From: Euptelea pleiosperma
Lineage: Eukaryota > Streptophyta > Magnoliopsida > Ranunculales > Eupteleaceae
Assembly (NCBI GenBank): GCA_035048495.1
Contig: CM068543.1
Span: forward strand, 23,797,751 to 23,861,750
Length of the DNA stretch: 64,000 bases
Reading direction: 5' to 3'
Under the pieces are notes generated by a model. It did no database searches. It was not told the DNA's origin and was given only the letters and a program-made list of their open reading frames with translations. Each line of letters starts with the position of its first letter. The stretch's first letter is position 1. Below, one piece after another: positions 1 to 12,300 of this stretch. A program made the translations under genes and the position numbers.

Positions 1-368
1 ATGATGACTTTACATTTCATTCGTTGAATCAATTTGTGACAAACCATGAATCAAAACACAGCACTGTTCCAGTGGGTTAATTGTACAAAATATGCATAGA
101 AACCTCATAGAAAACACCATAAAATACATATTAGAAATGAGTAAAATAAGATTCCAGGTTGGGTTAACAGAATTTCCTTCAGGAACTAAAAAGGGAATAC
201 GTATATAAACAAGTACAATAACATTGAGCAACATTAAATTTTCTTCAGAAAAAAGACTCTCAAGGATATTTCATAATCTGACATGAAAAAGGTTAATCCA
301 TAGACAGATTTAGAGTTCAAAAGAAAGCCATGTTTCAATTCGTAAAGCTGAAGAGGATAACTACTCAC

Positions 369-3300
369 AGGTGTGCTTCGAGGAGCATATACATCATCAT
401 CAGTGGACTGTTCAATTATATTTTTATGGTCACTCTTATCAGGCTCAAACTGAGCAAGTGGTGGTTTTGCATCATCAGAAGAAAATGCTAGAAATGCTTT
501 TCTAGCTTCTCTACGTGCATCTGCAAATAAAATACAGATCTGAAGTGAGAAATGCAATGAACTATGAAATCCAGTTTGAACTACAAAGAAAGCACTCGTT
601 GTTCAAGAGAAAATCAAACAACCAGAAGAAATGTATCACTTATTGAAACTTAAAAATTGCAAATAGAGGAAAGAAATGTCTTTGAACTTACAAAGTGGAC
701 AACAAGAACATACTGATAATTTGGCGACAAGAATATGCATAGTATGAGAAAATAACACGTAAACCTTTTGGCAAGATGGTGTTAAATTATTCTTTTGCTC
801 ATCACAGAACACATTCAGCCCAAATCTTGTAAGAAGAGGGCAATTAGTTACTTTCTTGACGAGGTTTAGAGAGGACAACATCGAACCAAAGAATAATTAT
901 GAAAGAGGAAACCCCATCAATGTAACATGTTGGCTCCATCATAAGGATAAAACCAAAATTAACCACTAGCCAACTTTTATACTAGTCAAGGACAGAGGGA
1001 CCTTGTTGCAGCATTACTTTAGGGGTATAGCATAGATGACAATACAGACAGAGAATGATTGAAGCAGCTGATTATTTATGATTGAATATTGAGAAGAAAA
1101 CAATCAGACTGGTAGGTCCATAATCAGGCAGGATCCAAGAAATTGATATTTTTATTACATGTCCTCTTCCATGCGATGCATCACCAATTAAAGCAAATAA
1201 TCTCAAAATTATAGCCCACCACTGTGGCCAGATCTCTTTTTCATTAAATTAGTCATTAACATCCAGGTATTGTTACTACCAAAATCCTAGAAAAACAGCA
1301 TATACCCCAACAAAATCATAAGCGCTACCAGTTCTAAAGAGTGAAAGGCCATGAACAAAAATAAATAAGAAGCAAAGCAAATATAAAATTGCATTTTCAT
1401 AAGGCCAGGCCATTAAGCAAGAGAGACCAGTTCTAAAGAGTGAAAGGCCATGAACAAAAATAAATAAGAAGCAAAGCAAATATAAAAGAGACAGAGAGAG
1501 TACTAGCCAACAATCACACAATACAATACTAAGCAAGAGTTGACACTATAAAGCATAAAGATGCTGTTCAATGTTCATTCAATCTAGATGCTATTAAATG
1601 CAAAATGGTACCAAAATGTATACATATATGGAGCTTGGAAGAAATGCAGGATGCCTAAATCAAAATGTTGCCCAAAAAGCATACCGTACAGTAAATTAGT
1701 ACGTGAATCCCTAATTGAATGACCATGTCGCCATCCCATCTTCAGGAGCAATTTTACACCTATTCAACAATAAGTAGGAGATGCCAATGACGTTTAATAA
1801 CAATAAAATTTGAAGCAGAAAGCTCTGTTGATGAATTAACAAAAACAAACCGATAGAATTTGTGGCGGGGAGAACTATTTCATCAGGAACAGGTCCAGGA
1901 ATAGCTGATGGCCTGCAATATGCAGAAGACAAAATTAACAAAAGTAAACAAGATACTTCCACCATGCTGCCTGCAGGATGTCAAATGCTGATCAATCAAA
2001 AACAAGAACAGTTTATCAAAACATAAAGAAAGAAAAGGGAATGGAAAGAATGAATGCCAAAAGATATTACAACACAATTATTGACACAACATTATTTGCA
2101 GCTAAGCTATTTAGTTTACACTTGCTTATCAAAGATATAAGCTCCAACAAGAGTGAAAGTATGAAACATTTCAATCTCAAGGCCAAAGTGAACCATGATG
2201 TGGAGTCAAATTCTGTGCCAATAATAAATACAAAACCAATTTCCATGGCCTATCATGCATATAGGGAAAGTCTCTGATTTCATTTTTTTCCCAATTTTAA
2301 ACAAATTATTGGGGTTTGCAAGTTAAGATCCAAAGTAATCACATAAATATGAATATTAGGACAAAAAAAACCCTGCGACCAGAGTATCAAACTTAGATCC
2401 TACGATAAGCTGAAACACAAACACTTCAATGCCTACGTGTATGATCAAATATATTACAGAATTGTTAACAAATTAGATAACTGAATGATTATATCCCAAG
2501 CTTATATAACAAGGACATGGACGTGTGTGTCAGAGTCCGAGACAGAAACAAGGTGTCTGACACGGCGCTTTCAAGAAGCCCGACATGCTAACATGTCCGT
2601 ACACATGCATTATAATCAAAATCCCTTGTAAAGACCGAATATTAGTTAGCCAACATGTTCATAAAGTTCCTTCGGCATGATCGCATTCAGAGTATCTTGA
2701 GCAAGCTGGGCATGATTGACTCTAATCAACCAGCTTGAGGTAGAGTGGAGCAAAGAGATTCCTTAAAAGAAGCCTTTAAGTGAAATAAGGAGTTCGTTAT
2801 GCTGCAGACTTGCCTTCAGGACTACTTCACCAAAAACAACAAAGCGCTTAGATTTCAGGATCGCTTCCCCAAGACGAGATATTTAAATCAAATATTAAAA
2901 ATTAGGAAAAAAGTTGATGTAAAGTAAAAGAAAACATTGCCATTACACAATGGATCTATCCAATAACATAATAAACATGACTAGATTTATAAGAGGGAAG
3001 ACTATCAAACAACTATAGTTGTATTAGTTGTATGATGTAACACACCAACTCTCCTTTACAAATCATTTATTGAATAAAAAATATTAAAATAATGGGTGAC
3101 TACCACACGTGTCAGGATGTGTGTCAATATGTGTCAACACACGTGTCCATGTGTCAATGTGTCTGACAAGGCAAAAAACCCTAAAGGTGTCGTGTCCTTG
3201 TTACATAGTGCCAAGCTAATCACTTGACAAAAATCACAACTACAAGTTCTTTTTTTTTTTCCAGCTAACTGAAATTTTTCTTTCACAAACCACTACAGTT

Positions 3301-6300
3301 TGGCTAACTAAAGGGGTATTTTTATTATCTATTATTATTTTCAGAATTCACAACTACAGATATAGCAAGCATGGAGTTAAAGTTGATGAACAGATCTAGA
3401 ATTTCAAAGGATCCAAAAAAATGCAGTCTCCATAGATTTCAACCCCACCAACCCCAATTGACAAAGGTTTCCAAAACCCTGTCCTCTACTAGAATCCTCC
3501 GAAAAATAAAAAAAGGGAAGAAGTTTCGAATACTCGGTCAAGTTGATTTAGCCGAATTTCCAAGAAACTCAACCAAGTTGCTTGCAAATCAATTTTCCTG
3601 TTAAGTAGACTCGAAAGCAAGAAGAACTGAATCAACTCTCAAGTCCGCCCGACGAGTTTTGAAACACAATGTTCAACTAAGAAGAAAAGGTTTCTTTTTC
3701 CTGATATCCAGAGAATAGACACCAGTGAGGTCTGGAGTCAAGATCCACCTTAAGCCATCTGATTGCCTTCATGTACTTTTTTTTTTGATAAGTATTGCCT
3801 TCATCTACTTCAATCAATATGGATTAAAAAACTCAGCCTCAGACCCCGACTAGTCAGAAGTGGATACCAAAGACAAGTCTGTGATGACTCAAAACGCGTT
3901 GCATACAACACAGACACATATTAGTGACTTAAGATTATGAGATTCAAGTAGGCTTAGGGTTACTCAAACTGTCTTGACAGTGAAAGATTGTAATTTGAGC
4001 GATAGAAACTTAAAATATGAGTCTGATGATACCAGGTGTACCATCTTGGTATCATCTGATAAGGTATCACACAAAACATTCTTTTCTTTGATAATTACAA
4101 AAATATATTGAAAGGAGAAAGAAGGGATTCTTGGAGTATTAGGGAATTGGAAAGAATGTCCTTTATATACAAGTAGGGCCTATTTACACCACAATTCACC
4201 AACGATTTGGCTAACTCAATGGCACTTCTATGAATATACACAAAACTACGTGACATTCCAATATTACTTTTCAGATGTCATTCAAAATGAATGCAAGTCA
4301 CCAGTGTCCCTCATTCGAACTAGAGGCCCCTGTATTTGATGACTGCCCCTCCACTGAAAGGGTGTCCCCAGAAAAATTCTTTAAAAAAGAGAATCCTCTT
4401 GCTTCAACTTTGTTTGATTAAGGTTGAGCAAATCAAAGTGGAAAACACCTTAAGAAACACAAAATTTCATTGATACGGAAAACTCCTGCAATTACCACCA
4501 TACCAGGTTTCCAAGAATACTTATTAAAGCTAAGCTTTAAACATCCCCTCTCTGAACTCTAAAATTAAGTTAGATGAAGAACACTCCAAATTTTGCAATA
4601 GAACCATGTATCCATCGACTTCACTACCAGAGAAGCCATTTATAAATCTCGAAGGCCATACAAAAGAAACATTAATAGAAAACTAATACAAATTGAAACC
4701 TCAGTAAATAGTCTAAATGATATTGTATAACTTAAGAGATCTTTGCTCAACACAAGAGATGGGATGTAACACATCAACAAAAATAACTAAGTCAAATACC
4801 AACGATAAAGGTGTGTTCATTGTTCAATCATTTTATAATGTTTCTTTAGGCTTCTCATAGGTAAAAACACAGGCAGGTAAATTTTGGGGTAATCCTATAC
4901 CACTTATGGTTGAAGTTTTTTCTTAGATGGTGGTGTTGGATATAATCTTAACGATTGATAGCCTAACCATAGAAAGCTTTTTATCCCTACCCATTGTGTG
5001 ATGCGCAAGAGTGATGAAGAGCGTGAAAATCATCTATTATTCATTGTTGTAATGCAGCACACAGCATTTGGAGTTTCTTCTTAGGCCTTTTTGGCATGGA
5101 GTGGATCTTCCCTAAAGATGCAGATGTGTTTTTGAGCTGGCCAATAGGTCCATATAGTATGGTGGGTATAATTCTTTGGAAAAGCATACTCTTTGCTGTT
5201 TGTTGGGGCCTTTGGCAGGGAATGCAATAGAAAAAATTTCAAAGGCAAAAAGTCATTCTCTGAAGGAAATTTGCAACACTATCTGGATATTGATGGTGGA
5301 CTATGGTCTTGTATTAGAAGAATTTTATGGCGTTGACAAGACCATGGAACTAGAGGGAAATTATAATATCTTATTAATAGAGATACAATGGAAGTTGACA
5401 AGCCTAAGAAACTAAAGGACATATGGATAGGATTAATTTTGATGGGAGTGTTTTTGGGTCTCCAAAATGACCCGGAACAGAGGGTGTGATCCATTATGAT
5501 AGAGGTGAAATGTGAAAGTATCAAAGCTTTCTCCAGTCCAATCGGAGAGGTAGATGCTAATGAAGTAGAAATTAGATCCTTTCTCGAATGTTTGAAGATC
5601 TTTAATGATAATTTTGAACGAATGTTAGTGGTTGAAGGCAACTCACTGAATGTGATAGAATGGGCTAATGTGAGGGGGACTATCCTGAGAGACTTGCTAA
5701 TATTATAAATCACATTAGAGAGTTGGTGAGAGGTTGGCCCATTATCTTTTCCCAAGCTCTTAGAAGCACAAACAATGTAGTGAAATCCCTAGCTAAAGAG
5801 GGCGTAAAAATAAATTTTGGTACATAAGGATACTCTTCTCTACTCTTGTACTGTCTTTTCTTTTATTAACGCATTACTCTTATATTGTTATAAAAAAAAG
5901 TTCAATAGTGCCACAGGTATTAACTAATGAAGAAAATATATAACATAAGAGCTAGAGAAAACCTATTTTGTTGCTCCTTCTCAGCTTGTTTGCGAGCAAG
6001 TTCCGCAGCTGTAAATCCAAATGTATCAAACTGCAAAGACGTCCCCAAGGAATGGCCTTCCATTTCCTAAAGGTTGAAAACAAAGAACAAAAAAATGTGG
6101 AGTAATCATTAGAACAACACTAATCAACGCAAGAACTTCCCCAACCATCACCTATCGGCTATCTTTGCTGGCAACTCTAACTGATGCAAAGAATATGAAA
6201 GAATGACATCAATGAATGCAAAAAAAATTGCAACACACTTCAGAACTCCATGGATAAAACCATATACAACAATCATTTTTGATAGATAAGACACATTTAT

Positions 6301-9300
6301 TAGTGAAAAAGGAGATAAAAAAACACGCGAATTCCCCTGTAAAAAAATGTGTATCTCAGGAAAAATTGGCTTTATTTTTTTTATATATAAGGTGAAGTAT
6401 TATGGAAGAGAGAAGAAAAAACAAACAGCAGAACAGGAGGTCGAGAAGACCTCCCAAAAGACTAAAAGGGCCAGAAAACCCCTATATGCCTCTGTGCATG
6501 ACCGACTCCCATCTAAAGACTAGGTCCTCAAAGGCCAACCCTTTACGTTCCTTGAACAACTTGGACCAAAAAAAGAGGAGTCTTGATGGACAATATACTA
6601 TCATGGGTAGACGCCTCCTTGCCATCGAAGAACCTATTGTTCCTTTCCTTCCAGAGACCCACCACACCGCAAAGGGAAGGATGCTCCAGAGTCTACGCCC
6701 GCAGGGGGGGAAGCATAAAGCGTTCCAGCTCTCGATAGTCTGAATAACAGAGGCCGATAGCACCCAGCACATACTGAACAAGTAAAAGAAGAAGTCCCAA
6801 ACATCCCTAGTTACCCTACACTGTAAGAATAGGTGATTATCAGTTTCACCATCTTCATTACACATAGCACAGTAATTCACCATCACCCATTTTATTTTAA
6901 TAAGATTGTCCATGGTTAGGATCATATCGAAAGCTGCACACTACACAAAAAACGCAATCTTCGATGGCACCTTCAACCCCCAAATCATGGCCCTAGGAAA
7001 ATCTTGCCTCCAAGTAAAATGTGATAGCATTAGTGATGATCTCCAGGAACCATCCAACATCTCATAAAACGAGCGAACAGAGAATTGCCCATCAGACTTG
7101 CCAGACCACCACAAAGTGTCCTCCCTGGTACTAGCTTTATAGTCAATGTTCGTGAAGTGTGACTACATAAAATGACGCGTGTATCCAAAAAAACTTTAAT
7201 GATCTGAGTTGCTAACAATCATCTTGAATACTCCGCATAATAGTCACGGAAGCAGAAAGTGAGATTGCAAAGCTAATACGTGAAATAAACAATAAATAGG
7301 ACCATAAAAGAAGGGAACTTAAAAATTGTGAAACAATAAGAGAAATGTGTGGAAAATGCTTAGGAAATAGGATGCAATTGTCCCTAGGACTGTAGAACAA
7401 ATTCATTTCCAAGACTTCTTTTTCCAAAATAATTTTGCCATTTTCCATCTTATTCCAATTTCTTGTGACAATCAAATTCAACTCACTCCCAATTAGTGCT
7501 AAAAAACGAAATTGATCCAACCAAAAGTTAAAGGTCATGCAAGGAATGAACATCCCCTAATAAGGTTTGTGGGCAAGAATGCCTAGAAGGCTAGAACATT
7601 CATCAAACCACCAATAGTTTGAAAAATAAAATGGGTAATACTTGACATATTAGTAATAACTCATAAGCAATGTAGCTCTAAATCTAATTAAACGAAGTAT
7701 AAATCTAAGAGAGAGATATCCATCTTATTCTGTCCTTGTCAAAAAGATTAACTGTTTCAAAATAGAATAGGAGAATAGAGCATACCGCTTTCTCATCATC
7801 GTCTAAGAAGTTTAATATACTCTGTTTATTCACTTCAGCTCTGTTCTTCCGTGATGATGTAAATGTCTGTGGAGTCCATCCTGCATAAACATAAGAGTTA
7901 CATTGATACCCTACTTTCAAGAACTTATATGACAAACGATCATTTTAGATTACAAAGAAGCCAATAAAAATATACCTTCTTTTGAACCAACTGTATTGTA
8001 GTAACCAGCAGAAAACCCTCCAGTAAATGCTCCATGGAATCTTCGTCGTCCTTCCTCATCTGTGACCTGAAATTCACACAATTTGGCACATTCAATCCGA
8101 AAGACTGCACAAAAGAAGAAATAATCAACAAAGAATAATTGAATCATAAGCAGAGTTTTCAAAATCCTATGATTTAGGATTTGAATCCTACAATTCAAAT
8201 CAAATCTTTTGTTTTTTTTGGTAACTAAAATGATTTAATTTAAGAGATGGAAGGATAGGCAGACATACAAAATAGATCAAAGTAGATAAATTAGCCTATA
8301 TATTTAACTCAACACTCTAACTGATCAGCTAGTAACAATTTACAAATCCAAAATAGATGGTGAAAACCCAAGTGTGGGTCCTCTGGGATATGGCCCCTCT
8401 ACTAGCTAAGTTGTGAGCTACCATGTTAGTCTCACGATAACTATACAAATAGGTGAGACTACCAAAAGCATGAGCTAGTTGTGATGCATCTTCAAATATC
8501 ATTTTCATCTGCCAGGAAATGTTATCTTCTGCATGAACCAAAAAATCAATGATCAACCGAGCATCTCCCTCCGCTTGAAGTTGCTTAATATCGAGCTCGA
8601 TTCCGAGTTGAGTGCCTGCTGCAATATTGAGAGACTCCGTTTCTTCTGGACTAGACATATGGGCACCGTGCAGCCCAAAAAGATCCACTCAAGTAATGAA
8701 GTACAACACCAAGGCCTTGATGTGTCCTATTTTTCTTAAATAATGGGGTTATCAAAAAAAGTATTCTACAAATAATGGGATTATCTCTAATTTATTTGCT
8801 CTATCTCCATTTTCTATTAGGTTGATTTTATTATCAAATAAGTGGCATAAACTTAATATCCTAGAAGAAACAATTATTTCAATGCAATGATTTTAAGAAA
8901 CATTTTCATGGGTGGTGTTTTCCTCATAAAACATCACCTAGCACGGATGAAAAGAATTGCATGTCTATGCACACAAATTGAAGGATGGATAGTTGAGACT
9001 TCATTAAATTTTCTGAGTTGAATCACTTCAGATTTGAAGATTTTGTTGCCCGGTGGGATCGTTTGGTTTCCTATGTTTGGTTTGGGGTTCGGGGTGTTGG
9101 GTGATCTTGTGTTTGTTTTTGTAGTCCTTTTGCGTTTTTGTTGTGTAGCCTTTTGGGCCTTCTCAGCCCTTCTTTATTATAATTCTATCTTACCGATCAA
9201 AAAAAATTAATGAGATGGAAACTTGTTATTTGAAGATGATACATGGTTTTGATTTTGATTTTTGAAAAGATGGTCCGTTTGTATATTGTGAATTTAAATA

Positions 9301-12300
9301 CTGTATATACCAGCCAGGGATTGCCACGTAAATCGTTATCTTATTACCCCTTATGATTTTTTATCATATTTGACTTAAACAACATTTTTTTTATTAAGTA
9401 TTTGACTTTGACAACATTGATCCCAGGAATGTCAACATAAAGGCCTGTTTGGGTGCTTCGAAACGCAGGTCACCACTGTCTAATCCGGAAAACAACAAGA
9501 TGTGATACACAGGTTGTTCTTTAGGAGCTTGGTTCTTAAGGAATTCAAAGGAATATCTTACTCTGTTTTTTTTTTGTTTTTTCTTGTAAAAATTGTACGT
9601 ACTTTAACGATGTGATACTTCTAGAGGATGAATTTGTAATCCTTTTGGTTTGGGCATCCATTGTGAGCCTTTCCTATTCTCCCTCTCTTTTTGTAAATAT
9701 TTTGGGGTTTTCCCCTCATAATATATACATATATACCTATCCAAAAGAATCCACGAAGGGGAAACAACATCAAACATGATTACAAGATGCAACCAAAACC
9801 AAGAGACCACTCCCGAACAAACACAATAAGGGCAAATAGCTTCTATTGATCTTCCCCAACTTCGATACAAGACAATCAACCGAAACAACAACAGATATTC
9901 CAACTCCAACACAAGAATAAACTGTTGCAACTACAAGATTGTAAACCAAAGTACTCAAATATACCAACTAAAGTAAATCCTGATGAAGATCTACAATAAA
10001 ATAAGCAATAATAAGGGAGAATAGAGAAACAGTATACATATGAATATATTGTATATTGGGAACACCATTCCCTCTAAATCTTGTGTATTTTTTGTTGCTT
10101 ATCGTTTTCCATAGGGACAACTGCCACTATTTTGTGGTTTTTACCTTATTAATATATAAATTTAGTTGTTGATGAAAAGAAAGAAAAAATAAGGAATTGG
10201 GATGAAAACTTCAACTGTTAAAACGTTGCATTCATAAGATTCGTGTTTGGATGTGATGCAAAACCAGACTTCTCTCTTATTGACGGACTTGATAATTAGC
10301 AATGGAACCGCATGCACAAAACGATGGCAGACAAGATGGTAGATGGACCTCACCAAATAGATATCAATGGAGGGAATAATCAGAGCATTGGTCTCAACAG
10401 AACTTTTGCCCAATGGCGATAAACCCTATAAGAGGTACCCAGGGGTTAAATTGTCTTCAGATCATGGTTTTTGAACTCAATCTTGAAGGTTGGACCATCT
10501 AGGGCCGAGACCGAATTGACTCGAACTCAGCACTGTATCGGACGATCTAATGTGAAAAAGAGGAGTATCTTTGATGTCTCAGGTGAGTCAATAGTATGTC
10601 TCATGTCTCGGCCAAGGCTTAAAACCATGCTTCAAAATGTTCATAATGACCAAAATATACCATCAAAGAATCCATCTCTTTCATTGTAATAAAACCCTAA
10701 TCTAGATTGAAAAGAAGAGGTGGAAACTCCAAAACAAACTTATTTGGGGAAACTTGTACATTGAGGAAAAGGGATCAGTTTTACACTATATGGATAATGG
10801 TGGGACAGGATTGCTCTAGGGTAGATTGAGTCAATCCGAGTAATTGACCCTTGCATTAGATCTATCCTAGGTCATGGAATCAGACTAGATTTGGTCTAGC
10901 CCCCAACAATGACTACCTCATATTGGTATTGGGCTGATCCAAGGGTGACCATCTCAGCTAAGTTCAATCCAAGGCATTCACCTCTGAATGGACCGATGAA
11001 CGGCTCAAATAGGAGTGATCTGAGGCCTTCATTTCCAAGTGGATAGGATCCCAGATTGAAAGGTCGTCATATAGAATAAATCCAAGGATCTCATCTTTTA
11101 ACTATGCTCCTCAAGCCACAAAGGAGGTTACGAAATGGGCACCTCAAATTGGGCCTCTGAGGCTCAATCTACTGTCAACCACCTGGGTGCAGAAGGGCTC
11201 ATCATGAAACCCAAATGTGGAAAGCAACAGGAAAAAGACCTCAACAGCTATATTGGTTTTTAGAAAATAATCAATGCCTGAATTCGCCAAGCCAACATCG
11301 GTTCTCTTATTTATTTTTTTGGATAAGTGTAAACTTTTATTGAAGCAAAACAAACTAGTACAAAGAGCCTGAGAGGTTGAGATGACCTACCAGAGGCAGA
11401 AAACGCATACAACACACTACCAGAAAACAAAGGGAAGTAAAAAGTAAAAACCCGAGATCAAACAATATCTCTGCTACAAATCGGATCCCATCGAAAGACA
11501 AAGTCCTCGAAGAACAACCCCCAGCATTCTTTGAAAGCTTTGGACCAAAGGAACAATAAACCTTCGATGTTAAGGATGATGGTCTCCTTCAAAGCCCCGT
11601 TTCCTTCAAAGACCCGAGAGTTACGTTCCTTCCAAAGGCCCCAACATATGGCGAAAGGGGTCATGCGCCATAAAATACAACCTCTAGTAGAGAAGGAAGA
11701 AACAACCCAACTAGTGGTAAGTTGCATCAAAGAAGAAGGGAACACCCAGTTCAAGCCAAAATCTACCAGAAAAGTCATCCAAATCTCCCTAACCTTTGTG
11801 CAATGAAGAAAAAGATGGTCCACAAATTCTCCGCTATACTTGCACATAGAGCAGAAGTCAACGATGATGACCTTACGGGCTCTCAAGTTAACCACGGTAA
11901 GAATTTTATCCAGAAATTCTACCCAATAAAAAAAAGCAATCTTGGAAAGCACCTTAGAGCCCCCACACAAATGAAGCCGGGAATCAAGTCTCAATATGGT
12001 GAAGTAAAGAGATCGAACAGAAAATTTGCCATCTTTCGACCATCTCCAAATGCGTCTATCAGGCCTAGAAGGAGATAGCTGGTTATCCTGTAGACGGGTA
12101 AGCAAACGAGTTGCTGCATCAATTTTCCAATCATTCAAGCGTCTCCTGAAACCAAAGTCCCAAGCCGAATTATTGCCGCCTTAAGCTGAACACTATTCTT
12201 TTTGTCCGATATGACATAAAGCTCGGGAAAATCTTCCCTAAGAGGACTATCCCCACACCATTGGTCTTCCCAGAAACGAACTCTATTGCCAGTACCCACC

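Noticed and set aside
4021..4062. Perfect 10-bp stem gatgatacca/tggtatcatc as a regulatory hairpin
   Set aside because: A short palindrome of this size is expected by chance in 64 kb of AT-rich DNA, and nothing nearby gives it a role.
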